DNA of 64,000 bases from Silurus meridionalis (taxonomy: Eukaryota; Chordata; Actinopteri; Siluriformes; Siluridae), in the NCBI RefSeq assembly GCF_014805685.1, contig NC_060884.1, forward strand, positions 17,729,356-17,793,355, in the 5' to 3' direction. The number at the start of each line of letters is the position of its first letter. Within the stretch, counting starts at the first letter, position 1. Below are positions 1 through 11,970 of this stretch, in pieces. The notes under the pieces are model-generated. The model had not been told where the DNA came from, searched no databases, and worked only from the letters and a program-made list of their open reading frames with translations. A program made the position numbers and the translations under genes.

Positions 1-299
1 GCAAGTTTGAAAGACTATCACTTAGTTTGATATTGTCTAACATATCTTAAATTGCATGTTGTTCAATATCCCAGGGTGGCAGCTTTTCTCCACTTTTTTT
101 TATTCAAACAAACACTGATTCTATCTAATGCCTATTACTTCATCAGGTGGAATCAGAAGATAAACTAACTGAAGTCATGTTGTCCCAGATACAGTAAAAG
201 TTTTTTTACGAGAAATTTAGGTATTAATGTGTTTACTATAATAAGTGGATCATGTTATATTGTAATGAACCCTATTCAAGTCTAAAATAGACACAAGTC

Positions 300-680
300 T
301 TGTTATCGTGAATATCACAGAAAATTTGAGGATGGATTTGGACTGTACTTAATGTCAACAGTCTGCTACAATGACTCAGGACTGCAGTTTGCATTTGATC
401 ACCATCACTGCACACCTCAACATCGTTTAGCAGTAATAATTGGACATTCTGTGCCACCAAGATGAGGATGGGTTCCCTCTTGAGTCTGGTTCCTCTCAAG
501 GTTTCTTCCTTATGCCATCTCAGGAAGTTTTTCCTTGCCATAGTCGCCACCGGCACGCTCATTAGGGACAAACACTTATAAAGAACTATCTTAATTATTC
601 TTTATTGCTATATTATCTGTATTTAACTGCTTTTGTCTTGGGCATTGAATAGAATTTAATTGATTGAATATTGAATAATG
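300..680 (+). repeat. L2/SINE-like 3' tail repeat, copy 1
   Basis: This segment contains the block 'gagtctggttcctctcaagg' and a 'ttccttgcca' block, and ends in TTGAAT-type short repeats. A second clear copy lies at 61930-62155 and a more diverged one at 6885-7090, all in the same orientation. This tail is common in fish genomes; I know it as a retroposon 3' end but cannot fix the family by eye. Confidence 0.6.
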
Positions 681-1254
681 GTTGCTTTTTCACTAAAGTT
701 TAAGTTTGCAAATTCATGTAGAATGTTTTTAAAGGATTTTTTAAGGATTAGTATTATTTAAAAACATGATTTTCTCTTGACAAGACAAGATGACGAACAT
801 ATGTACTGAGGTTTATCTTTCTTTTTTTTTTTTTTTACTTTTTTAAGCTCACAATCTGAATAAAGTTAAACTCTGGGTGAATCAGCTAGTCACTTTAGAC
901 TCTTTGTCTGATACATTAAGTTATTGTTTAACTTGGCCTTTTGTAGGACTATGAGCTTTGTTTCAAAAAGTAAGTGCAGCACCTTACTGTGTAGAATGGA
1001 TATCATTCCAAAAGGGCCAATAGCTGCATTTTTGTTAGATGGATTTGTTGAGCACCACCTAGTCTTGCAGCAGTTTAGTGGCCAATGCTTGTTGTGAGAT
1101 ACATCCTATTTTGGGGCAGGGCTAGTGCATCCTGCAAAATATGACACTTTTGTAATTGTCACATCTCAGCAATGTTATTCATGACAAAGGTTAGTAGCAA
1201 AAAAAATCACTTAATTGCTCATATTATATAATTATTGCCAGATATATCTACCGT

Positions 1255-1522
1255 ACAGACCAAAAGTTTGGACACACCTTCTCATTCAAAGAGTTTTCTT
1301 TATTTTCATGACTATGAAAATTGTAGATTCACACTGAAGGCATCAAAACTATGAATTAACACATGTGGAATTATATACATAACAAAAAAGTGTGAAACAA
1401 TATATTATTATATAATAATATATATAAACTTTTGGTCTGTACTGTATATATAATATATATACAGTACAGACCAAAAGTTTGACACACAAGGTGTGTCCAA
1501 ACTTTTGGTCTGTACTGTATAT
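1255..1522. mobile_element. Tc1-like non-autonomous inverted-repeat elements (MITE)
   Basis: The inner unit starts with 'cagaccaaaagtttggacac' at about 1257 and closes with the inverse sequence near 1428-1445. A second back-to-back pair of the same ends forms a hairpin at 1458-1520. The ends match the 'agtacagaccaaaagtttgg' type termini of fish Tc1-like elements. No transposase remains. Confidence 0.75.
1458..1520. repeat. Near-perfect 63-bp palindrome of Tc1-like termini
   Basis: The left arm from 1459 (atacagtacagaccaaaagt...) and the right arm ending at 1520 are reverse complements with one extra C in the right arm. The loop is about 3 bases. It is two transposon ends meeting head-to-head with almost nothing between them. 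Confidence 0.85.
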
Positions 1523-2605
1523 TCTCAAGTATGCCTCAGTAATATCTTCTTAATTCCAAAATGTAGAAGATGTATATATTCGAGGAAGTAGTGGCTGCAT
1601 TCAGTGGAAGTTAAGATCTAGGAAATATCTGGTGATGTAGATTGCTGTACTAAAACATTGCTGGTTGTGGTTCTTGATTGACTAAAGTTTTCGAGAGTTT
1701 AAGGAGTAAAATTATAAACATGTAAACTTTATAATATAAAGTCTATATAAACATAAACTTTATCTTTTTTTTTTCTTTTTTTTCTTTTTTTTTATAAAAT
1801 TAGCGTCTGCTTTTTTGATATCACCACTACCAGGAATATATATATTTTATATATAACTTTTCAAAATATGAGCTAGTATGGTACACATATGTAGATTCTG
1901 TTTAATTATTGATGTCATATGGTGTCACTGTTTAAGGCACAGAATTATCTGCATGTACTGTGAGCATTTGCTCTTAATGATGTGCATTTGTGTGCGCAAG
2001 TGTGTTTATGTGTGTGTGTGTCTGAGTATGTAGTTCTTAGTAGAGTGCTTGATTTGATAAATGAGACACATGGGGGGTATATTGTAGTCTTAATGTATCT
2101 CTGTGCTTGCCTAAATTAAATATCTCATTCAAAACCTTTGGGTAGGAGGATGGGATTTCGAAAGTAAATCTCTCACAGGTCCTCCCTGACCCAGATTCTC
2201 TCAATTATTATTGAAAAATGAATTCTGCTGTTTATCAGACATATAGGCATAGGTTTTTAGGCATAAATGTTACAATTCAGAACTACTTATTTTCTACAGC
2301 ATCTTGCCAATCTACCTACCAAGATGGTTTAAGAAAATCTACAGAGACATTAACAAGGGTTCATGATTGACCTGTCGACCTTGAAGATTGAACTGCTGCA
2401 CTATGCTGGCCATTAATGCATACTGTTCATTAAATTGCTTTAGTCTGTGTATATAAATAAAATATTTCTGCTTTTAAATGCTAGTAATAGAACAGGATAA
2501 TTAATTGTATGTTTTTACTTAAATACATATGTTAATAATTTACAAAGGTTTATAGCTTTAAGGAATCACTTATTAAATTATTCATTGATTTTCTGTTTAT
2601 TATCC

Positions 2606-2810
2606 CAGTCCATCTGGTGCATTTTGGCAACACGCAGAAGGTCAGGGCATTAGAATCCCCCAGATGGAGCTCCTTTACATCTCAATGCATTGTGAACATT
2701 CACAATCAGACAAGCATTCAGACCTAGGGCCAGTTTAAAATAGCCAGGTGCAAGCATTTGGACATTGGGAGAAAATCTGAGAACCATACAAATCCCATTC
2801 AGCATGAAGA
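2606..2810. repeat. L2-like retroposon fragment
   Basis: Diverged copy of the fish L2/SINE 3' region. It keeps the order 'cagtccatctggtgcatttt', a 'cattcagacctagggcca' block, 'tttggacattgggag' and 'gaaccatacaaatccc'. It is heavily mutated. Confidence 0.45.
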
Positions 2811-3676
2811 GTTAAAAAATAAGAATTATTTCAAATAATTATTTCCTGAAGCCTCAAACAGTAAATAAAATACATAAAATATGTATTGAAATTTTTGATA
2901 TTTTTCAGTCATTGTTACACTTTACTGCACTGTCCACACACTGTCCTATCTTTAATCTACCCCTATACTTATTTAGTCATTTGTCTATTTCCTATTTCAC
3001 TTGTGCAACATTTCCTTAGCTCTTTGACATTTATGTAATCACTTCACATCTGGGTGTCTCAAAGCAACCACTGTTATATATGTTTTTATAACAGTACACT
3101 CTTTTATGTAGATCTTAATAAAATGTGAATAAAAAAATCATTAAAAGATGTCAGGTTCATTCTTCCTTTTCATGTACATGATGATAAAACGTGTCTTAAT
3201 TAGTAAAGAGGTCTAAAAAGGTCTCTTCGAACCAGCTATATTCTTGCTAATATTTGAAAGGAATGGTACTACAATAATAGAGCATTCAAGAATCTTTTTA
3301 TTGTTATTACTTAGCAATGATGCATCAGCTACTGCTTGGACAAAAAAACACACTGCCTGGGTAAATAAAACAGGATATTAATAAATGTACTATGAGTAAA
3401 TTTGGAGTAAACATGAGTAATGTTGAGTAAACCTGCTTGACTCATTAAACTAGGAAAGGTTTGATGACCTTTGAAGCTGAAAACTGGCATAGAAAATGAT
3501 AAATATAAAAGGAATATAAAGTACTATTTATTGAGGAAATAAATAATCTTTCAAAAATAATAAAAATAAATGTTTCCTGTTTACCTCAATTTCAGAAGCA
3601 CTCAATATTACTCAATTCACCCACTTACCCATATTCAGTAACCGTATCGGGTTTGTGGTGAAACCTGTTTAAAAAT

Positions 3677-3790
3677 TCACCCCCAGACTTGATGCCAGTC
3701 CACTGCAGGGCTTCATTCACACACTCACTCACACACTCACTCACACACTGTAGCATCTGTATATCGGCATGCTTCTGGACAATGGGAGGA
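3677..3790. repeat. L2-like fragment with CACT tandem
   Basis: Contains 'gatgccagtccactgcaggg' followed by a short CACACTCACT tandem and 'tctggacaatgggagga'. These are hallmarks of the same fish L2/SINE 3' region. Confidence 0.55.
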
Positions 3791-6700
3791 ATGTGACAAT
3801 AATTTAAGTTCAGTATTGATAATCAGAGGAATGCTCTCGAATGCACCACTGTATTACTCAATTGGCATATTGAAATAAAAAAATACAATGATTCATTTGA
3901 TTTTGCTGTCAGCCTCCTTACAATATCAATAAACACTGTTTGGACAAATACAAAAGAGAAAATGAATCTTTTTTTGGGCTGGTGGTTGACAGGGAAAGTC
4001 TTCTTGCTATTTATTTATCACAGTGACAGCTGCAGATTGCTGTTTTTGCTTCTCTCTATTACAGTGATTCATGCCTGTTTCCAAAGATGTATATACTCTA
4101 GCTATCTGTCTGTTTCAATTTTGTGAAACATACAAAAATGCAAAAATGTAAGAATAGATTAATATCAAAGAGATTGTAGTTATTTTGGTTAAAATGCTTT
4201 CTGATATATTGTTTGATTTTCCTTATATACACATGACATAACATTTGAATGTCTTTTAAAACTCACAGTAAAGGAACTTTATGAAGATAATTAATAGATA
4301 GTTTAATCTAGTTTTTGCTGCCAGCGTTGGAAACCAGCCCAGGCCTTGAACCTTCCGTTTTATCGCCTCTCATCCTCAGATACATAACACCACTATATAA
4401 CACTGGAATTGAGAGGGAGCTGGTCTATTATACTGACAGAGAGCGACAGATTAATCTATAGGACTGGGATCCCTTAACCATAACTCCAGCATGACCTTCA
4501 CATTTCATCTTAGAGCCACATGCGATTTTAAGATGCAGACACACCCCCAATATTCATACAGTATACTCTGCATGCACTACTGCATTCCCAATTAGTTTTT
4601 CTCCATTTTCCATATTTGTTGGGATATGGCCTGTCCTGACAAGCTAACATTTGTAAATATATCATTAATTAGCTATTTAAGAAGGTCTTCATAATGACAA
4701 AGTAAGACGTGTGTGTGTGTGTGTGTGTGAAAGAGATCTTACAGTTAGTGTCTGTTGACAAACTGTCACCTCTAATTCTCGTGTCAATTGATCCGTGTCA
4801 TGTTTGTTTTGTTGGATGCTGTTGCAGCACCTTGTGGATGTTCCTATCATTAGTTTACAGTCAGCTGCCACGATAGATCATAGTCTGGTAGGGTCAGAAA
4901 GAAAGCATTTTGCAATTTCTGCCTTTTATTTTAAAGGCTTAAAGTGCTTAAAGTCCCAAAATATAAGCACAAGAATACCAGCTATGTTCTGTTTTGAGTA
5001 GCTAAATCAAAGAGCGAGTAGCCAATCACTGAATCAATCAATAAATCAAAAGCTGCAAGCTGGAATGAATAAATGGAACTTCCAAAAAAGCACACATAAT
5101 GCTGCATTGTCTGTGATTAAATAAACATACCACCGTACTTTGTTGCTATTGTTGGTGACCAAATCACTTTGCTTCTCATTACATTGCACTTATGTGACAC
5201 AGTAGCAGGAAGTCCTTCATTTTTGATGAGAGATGGCTATTTCCAGAGACTGTAGGCGAAACAAGCATTCTCAATGCAAAATGGACACATTGAACAACTT
5301 GGCAAAGTTGGACAAAATTAACTCTGAATTAACTCAAAATTAAATTGAAAAAGAATTCATGGCATTCCAAACATATCCTCTTTGTAATGCTTATTTGTTG
5401 GATTGTCTCCTTCAGATCTTCATTCTGATTCTCCAACTCTTACTTCAACCAGACATGCCTTAGAGCCAAGGTCAGAAGTAGTCTACAGGATATGACTTTT
5501 CCTTGCAAGCCAAAACAATGACATTCCTCTGTCCCAAGAGGCCCTCTTTAAGGTACAAGATACAAACAAACAGAGATTTAAAATAATAATAATGATAAAT
5601 GTATTCTACAAATTGATGCACTGCATGTATATATTGTTCACACATTTATTTTCTTGCAGAATGTTATTTTTAGTTAATGGAATCTTTACTTTGAGCATTT
5701 AGACATCACTTAAAAGGAAAAGAATGCAACAAAAAGTAGAGTGTCCAGAAAAGGTCATGATTGAACATGTGTCTTTAACACTAAAGTAAACAGCTGGATA
5801 GGTTTATACATTATACAGTCTGCTTTCTAAAACATTTGGCAAGTTTATCCAAAGGGTCTTTTCAGAATATATTTCACAATACATTTGAGGTTTAAAAGCC
5901 ATGCTCAAGGACCAAACAAAGGCTATGAGGTGGCCCATGATTTTGAAATCACCAAATCCATCATATATAATAGCATTGCATTGTTCATGTATCTGCACAC
6001 AGCAAACAGAAATTATTTTCTTTTTTCTTCATATCTGAGCCTGACATTATATTGCACTTCTGAAGCAGATAGGGCTAAGAAACAGATAACCTGGAATCTT
6101 AACTGTTGAGCCAAGACTTTTCTATGTTTATTTTGTGCCACAGCACCGTAATGAACTTTTGGTCTTTTATGATCCACCACTCTCAAACAGCATAATCATT
6201 TGTTGGTAAGGTCCAGCCGAAGGCAGAGCTTTATCTTATATAGCCCGACATAATACTCTTCAAATTACTGTAGTGTTTGGGACTCAGATCCCATCTCAGT
6301 CTTTCTGTCTAGGCTGAAATCCTCTTTGTTTAGTCAAAGCTTTTGTCAAGTTTTTAAGTATATGCACAGATCTGGAGGTTGTTCATGGGCATACAGTGTT
6401 CTGGCAAACTGGGATGTTTGTATTATGAACAAAACCCTGCCCCACGCCAACACATGATCACACTCTCACAAAGGTTGATGTGTGAGTGTCTGGCTGCCTT
6501 CTGGCTCCCCTTTTTAGTTATTCTGTCAAAGCTTATTTTTCACAATTACCTGATTGCATTCTGTACACAATGTACTTGATGTTCTTGAGCCATTACAGTA
6601 CAAGAATATAGCTTACAACCTGTGTTATCCTCCCATCTCCCACCTTTCTCACTCTCTCTGAGCTATACATGTTACTTCTGAGACGAAAATGGCCCTGACT

Positions 6701-6884
6701 TTCTCTGCTCTCCAGACCTGCCTCATCCATTCTGATGCCCCACTTCTGCTTGGAGCCAAGCCTCACTCACCTGAAAATCATTCACTGCTGCTAAAGGTGA
6801 CCCTATATGCATAGCCTACAGATCACCATAGTTTTACTGTATTATAGAATTTACAGTAGTTATATAAGTTTATTATTTTCTTTT

Positions 6885-7090
6885 GTCACCCAGCTAAGAC
6901 ACCGTCTCACTTTCGAGTTTGACTCCCTGAAATCTCAAGGTTTCTTTGCCCTGTTGCCTCAGGGTGTTTTACTGTCTCACTATTGCCCCTGGCTTCCACA
7001 TTAGGCACACATTTAAATTCCAATTTTATATGCAGGTTTCGGTAAAGCTGCTTTATGAATAATGTACAATAAAAGCTGAATTGAATTGAA
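6885..7090 (+). repeat. L2/SINE-like 3' tail repeat, copy 2 (diverged)
   Basis: Contains a 'gtctcactttcgagtttgac' block, 'ctcaaggtttctttgccctg', 'gtaaagctgctttatgaata' and a terminal 'ctgaattgaattgaat'. The block order matches the copy at 61930-62155. Confidence 0.6.
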
Positions 7091-8469
7091 TACTCTTGTG
7101 GTGAAAATATGCCAATGATTAGATTTTCAGTGGCAAAAATATCTATTCAAATAATATGCTTTAAAAATGTACTCAGAAAACAGCTTGTTTTATTTTAAAT
7201 TCAACTACTATATAAATCAAACTGTAGGGGAGCTAATGGTTCAGGGGAAGGAAGAACAGTGGGGCGGCGACCAGTTTGACAGAACCAGATTCTTTATTTG
7301 ATCTCTGCGTTTTCTCTCTCACACACACACGCTCTTCTGTCACTCTTCTTATGCTTTTACCCCACTCACTGCAACAGAGAACACAGATTAGACTAATTCA
7401 CAACAAGTGTGTGATTCTTACCGGTTGTCTCTCCGGCCTTGCTCTTCATTTACAAACCGGTGCTCGGTCACGCCCCCTCGCTGCCACACCAACCTTTTCT
7501 CAGATTTCCATAGATTGTACACATTTCACCAAAGTCAGAAATGTGGCAATCTATAATCACTTTCAACCTATTTACATTTTTGGACTACTGATTTTTTTCC
7601 ATGCCGTCTTATCCACTGCTTAGATTTATTTTCATGTTCCTAGCTTAAAGGCAGCTGTGATTGCTGATACTGTATCTGACTTACTAGCTGGTGTGACCTT
7701 GAAATATGTGAGGGTGTAATGATATCCCCTGTCTGTCACCCAGCTGCTGATGCAATGATCCCAACCCTATTGATTTCTCGCTGTGTTAACTAGTGATTAG
7801 CCACAATTGCAAATGAGAAAGTGTTCAGGTTTATATTATCCAGACAGAACGGGTGTAAATGTGCCATTCAGCTATTTTATCAGCTGCTAACTCGTGAAAT
7901 CTTCCATTTTTTATTTTGAATCTTAGTATGAATGTTATTTAAAAAATGTGTTGAAACCAATTATTCTGTCTTAATGTGTGTAACATTGTGCACATTCTTT
8001 AATTTATTGGATTCTGGTGTGCACTTTTTCTATACTATGTGTCTGTCCATTTACAGGTGATAGCTCCACTTACATTAAAACCTCATTAAATAAGTATGGC
8101 CATGCAATATTGAGCAGGAGGCATGGGCAGAAAGCCCTCTTAATAACCAATCTCTGTGATGTCTTCCTGCAAAGGCATTTAAATCACTTCTATTGGTTTC
8201 TAGTAAATGCTGATGATCACTTAACCAGTTGAGGTGTCACTTGTTCAGATGTGTGGATCTGTATGCACTGGTAAAATGTATGTTAATTGGTTTTTATATC
8301 TAATCTATTAATATTAATATAAGCTTAGATATGATTAGATGAGGATGGCATACACAATCATCTTACTGAGGCATGCATACATTCATATCTCTTACAGGCA
8401 AAACTGAATGTAGTTTAATACTGTATAGCTGCATATATTCCAAATATACATTAAAATAATGTTCAGGTC

Positions 8470-8775
8470 TAAATAAAAAGTGACATGGTGATGCAGTGTG
8501 TTGCTGACTCACTCCACCAGGGTCCCTGGTTTGAACATAGCTCAGATTAGCTACATTATGTTGTTGTCCCCATGCCTGAATAGGTTTTCTTCCAGGTTCT
8601 ACAGCTTCCTCCCACCTCCCTGCTAAATTTCTTCTAGGTGTGAATGAGTGTGGGCATAATGCCATGCAATGGACTGACATCCCATTTGGGGTAAATTCTC
8701 TCAATTTGTGCCCAGTGCTCTCAGTATATTGGCAAGTATCTATTCCAGGGCCTTTGTGATCCTTCAAGAATAAAA
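8470..8775 (+). repeat. L2/SINE-like dispersed repeat
   Basis: The block order is: 'gtgatgcagtgtgttgctga', 'cagggtccctggtttgaaca', 'ggttttcttccaggttctac', 'cttcctcccacctccctgct', 'tgtgaatgagtgtgggcat', 'caatggactgacatccc'. This is the familiar fish repeat in forward orientation. Confidence 0.65.
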
Positions 8776-9149
8776 TGGTTACTAAAAATAAATTAATGTA
8801 ACTAAATAGGAAATGTAGTGCAGAGACTTTTCATTAAAGTATTGCATATGGTACTGAATAACTTGTAACAATAAGAAGAATAAAATTACCTTTTTATACC
8901 CCTAAAGATTTTGAGAGTTAATCTTGTTTGCTGTGTTAAATAAGCTGATGAATGTAAGAACAAGTTAGCTAACAATGATCTTTAGGTGTATATAGCTATT
9001 CATTACTCTCTCTCTCTCTCCTACAATTAGGTTCAAAGCACAAACCTTTTTAATGCAATCCTGGCCATCCCTGACCGCACACTTTATCTATTGTGTGCAT
9101 GTATTTATTCTGAAAGATTACTTTAAATTACTGTTTACACAGGTGACAT

Positions 9150-9655
9150 ACAGTACCAGTAAAAAGTTTGGACGAACCTTTTCCTTCTGTGCTTTTTTCA
9201 ACATTGTACATTAATACTGAAGACATACAAACTAAAGTAAACAAATGAAATTATGTAGTAAACAAAAATGTGTTAAATAAACCCAAAATATATTTTATAT
9301 TTTTATTACAGTAGCCCACTTTTGCTATAATGGCATATTTTTACATTCTTGGAATTCTCTACATCAGCCTCATAAGGTAGTCACTTGGAATGGTTTCCAG
9401 AGGTGTTAAGTGCTTGTTGGCGGGTTTTCCTTTACTCTCCGTACCAACTCATTCATTTCAACTGGATTTAGATCTGGTGATTATGCAGACCAGGTCATTT
9501 AATGCAGCACTCCATCATTCTCTTTGTTGAAGAAATAGCTTTGACATAACTTAGAGCTGTGTTTTGGGTCATTGTCCTGTTGGAAAACACATTATGGTCC
9601 CACTGAAGTGCAAAAATGATGAGATGTCATGTGCTTGCAAAATGCTGTGGTATCC
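9150..9655 (-). mobile_element. Truncated Tc1-like transposon
   Basis: The left terminus 'cagtaccagtaaaaagtttg' resembles Tc1-like ends. Inward, 'gttttgggtcattgtcctgt' and 'aaatgctgtggtatcca' match the antisense of Tc1 transposase 3' coding sequence. The copy stops at about 9655 where an ATT microsatellite and a LINE tail begin. No intact frame remains. Confidence 0.65.
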
Positions 9656-9659
9656 AATA

Positions 9660-9667
9660 TATATATA

Positions 9668-9712
<45 letters not shown>

Positions 9713-10140
9713 TCGGCTTCTCCCATTAGGGGTTGCCACAGCAGATCATCCATCTCCATATCCCCTGTCCTCTACATCTGCCTCTTTCAAACCAACTACC
9801 TGCATGTCTTCCCTCACCACATCCATAAACCTCCTCCTTGGTCTTCCTCTTTTCCTTCTTCCTGGTGGCTCCATCCTCAGCATTTTCCTACCGATATACC
9901 CCATGTCCCTCCTCTGCACATGTCCAAACCATCTCAATCTCACCACCCTCACCTTGTCTTCATGCGCTGTCCATCTAACTCTTTTCTTATCCTGTCCATC
10001 CTCATCTTCAGCTCTGCTACCTCCAGCTCCACCTCCTGTCTTTTAGTCAGTGCCACTGTCTCTAAACCATACAACATACCAGGTCTCACCACAGTCCTAT
10101 AAACTTTCCCTTTCATTATTGCAGATACCCTTTTATCACT
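9660..10140 (-). mobile_element. 5'-truncated non-LTR retrotransposon (LINE) tail
   Basis: On the - strand, frames at about 9746-9952 and 9949-10215 encode the C-terminal tail of a LINE reverse-transcriptase protein. Recognisable pieces are 'RLRWFGHVQRRD', 'PPGRRKRGRPRRRFMDVVRE' and, upstream, 'RPGMLYGLETVALTKRQE'. The two pieces are in different frames, so the copy is dead. The 3' end, at the low-coordinate side, runs into an (AAT/ATT)n tract at about 9666-9712, the kind of simple-repeat tail many LINEs end in. The reverse-transcriptase core is missing. Clade not determined. Confidence 0.75.
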
Positions 10141-10219
10141 ATATATATAAAGTTGTTCAAATTTTCCATATTCAAGTTTTAAACTTTTAAGTGTGAAAAA
10201 AGATACATGATACAATAAT

Positions 10220-10465
10220 TACAGGGGACACCCTGGATATGGTGGCAACCGTTTACAGGGCAAGTGCACACAGGCACGAGATTTTTTGCAATGCCAATAG
10301 TGCAGGTGTTTGGATTAATAGAGGAAACGGGAATACCCTGAGGAATCGCCCGGAAACAAACACAGAACATGCAATAGGTGCACAGACTAAAGGTGGTTTT
10401 CAAACACCCAACCACAAAGATGTAAGATAAACATCCTAACCACTAAGCCACAGTGACTCACCCCA
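10220..10465 (-). repeat. L2/SINE-like dispersed repeat (reverse)
   Basis: Reads 'ggggacaccctggatatgg', 'cacacaggcacgag', 'aacacagaacatgcaatag', then 'catcctaaccactaagccac'. These are the antisense landmarks of the common fish L2/SINE 3' region. Confidence 0.55.
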
Positions 10466-11199
10466 CACCTAGTATGTCATTTATTTATGTATTTCCAACC
10501 ACATTTCTCTTTTGGGTTTGGGGCTTTGTCAGTGAAACTGTATTAAATAACATTACTCATACCAAACTCAGAAAAGGAGACACTCAATATTTTTAATTGT
10601 GCATTGCATGACAGATTAAAATAAATGGAACATTCTTTGAATTATTATCATATGTTTTAATTATGATCAAATTGCTAAAATGCAGTTCATGAAATAAATA
10701 AATAAATAAAAGTGTAGTTAATAGATGGCCATTGGCTATATGGCTATGGTCGCCTTATTATCGCCTTATTCTGTGATACTGGGCTGGACTATGGGGCTAT
10801 TACAGCAGTCTGTGTGTGGACTACAGAATGCACGAGTCTAAAATGCAACTGATTTTCATAAACAACGTGTTGATAGCACACCACGATTGTGCTATTTTCC
10901 TGATAAAAAAAACAGAAAGAACGATAGATTGAATTTTTTCGTCACTTCTTACTTATTGTGCGCTATTATCTTTATTTTTGCATAGAACATAACATTCTGA
11001 CTGATAAATTAGTCACCTTTTTGGCTTTCGGTTTACGCTTTTCTGAAATGTTTTTTCGCGTTTAGCGTCTTTGGACTGTAGTTATCAAATCTTTAAACAA
11101 CGTCCAGTCATATTAGTAAGCTGTGTGTGTGTGTGTGTGTATGTGTGCTCGACTATAAACCACGACTTCGGTCTCCATATTGTACAAACACACCGCGTT

Positions 11200-11794
11200 C
11201 TTCAGCTCGCGCGCTTTACGCCTTTGGGAGTCGCGTCACCATGGAGAGCGCCATCCGGCTGCAAAGCGTTCCCGCGCGCGCGCTGCGTCTCGCCACTCGA
11301 CCGCTTTCCTCTAAGGGAAATGCTACAGTCAGCTCTGCGCGCTCAGAGAAAAAAAAGCTTCATGTTTTCATTTCGTTATTGTTTTGAAGGTATAATCCGA
11401 TCACGCCATGTTCATCTAAACCACTGTGACGCGCGCTCTGGGTTGGAGGCTGTCTGCCTGCTCAGTGTTGCGCGCTCGACACGAATGTGACACGACTTGT
11501 CTGCTCTTTCAGCACGTGCACCACTGTTTTTTTTTCACGGCAAAACCGCCACCACTGTCATTGAGAAAATGTCTAGTCCGGTGACTGGAACGATTTGTTT
11601 TTGCAAACAGTGGTGGCTTTTTCTTGAGACATTTCTAACGACGCATACCTTTATTCACATTGTATAAACGGGTGTATTTTCATAAAAAAAAAAAAAACGA
11701 GACCGTGCATATCGATGTTTATGCCAACTTGGGCTCTGATTTGGTGAGGGTGCGTGTAGCGCACGCGCGCTGTGGGCGGGAGGAGACGTGCGTT
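11200..11794 (+). promoter_or_regulatory. CpG-rich island upstream of kcna3
   Basis: From about 11200 the sequence turns sharply rich in CG dinucleotides (runs such as cccgcgcgcgcgctgcgtct), unlike the AT-rich DNA before it. The richness continues through the kcna3 coding exon. A 48-codon open frame at 11241-11387 with a good start context is discussed under findings. Confidence 0.55.
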
Positions 11795-11800
11795 TATAAA
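11774..11800 (+). promoter_or_regulatory. Probable kcna3 core promoter: GC box and TATA box
   Basis: A GC box (gggcggg, 11774-11780) is followed by TTTATAAA with TATAAA at 11795-11800. Transcription would be expected to start about 25-30 bases downstream, near 11825-11830. That gives an unspliced leader of about 140 nt that contains no ATG before the kcna3 start at 11971. The start point itself is inferred. Confidence 0.55.
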
Positions 11801-11921
11801 GGGCGCCGCGCGCGCCGTGGGGCGGCGACACCGTTCGGAAACGGCCGTCGGGATCGCGGAGGACCGAGAGAGAAGGCTAGGGAAGGGATTTTTTTTCCGT
11901 AATTCATCTCAACCTGGGTGG

Positions 11922-11937
11922 GAGAGGCGCGCCTCTC
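11922..11937. repeat. Perfect 16-bp palindrome in the kcna3 leader
   Basis: GAGAGGCGCGCCTCTC is a perfect inverted repeat 33 bases before the start codon. In RNA it could form a six-pair stem with a CGCG loop. Confidence 0.6.
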
Positions 11938-11970
11938 TCGGGCTCCTTGTCGCCTCTCCCAGCCCCCGGT

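Larger units (their letters stand above)
1..11200. other. Upstream intergenic spacer, repeat-bearing
   Basis: No coding region is supported here. All open frames are short, lack family resemblance and are often shadows of repeats. The stretch holds old dispersed repeats, listed separately at about 300-680, 1255-1522, 2606-2810, 3677-3790, 6885-7090, 8470-8775, 9150-9655, 9660-10140 and 10220-10465. Short poly-T and AT-rich runs lie between them. A GC-richer patch at about 7255-7500 is unexplained and might be an LTR or retroposon piece. Confidence 0.6.

Noticed and set aside
272..571. 99-codon - strand frame near the window start
   Set aside because: It is the antisense of a dispersed L2/SINE-like tail that recurs at 61930-62155.
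11947..11970. Eight-codon upstream extension of kcna3 with a TTG start
   Set aside because: TTG is not a normal animal start; the ATG at 11971 has good context and begins the conserved Kv1.3 N-terminus.
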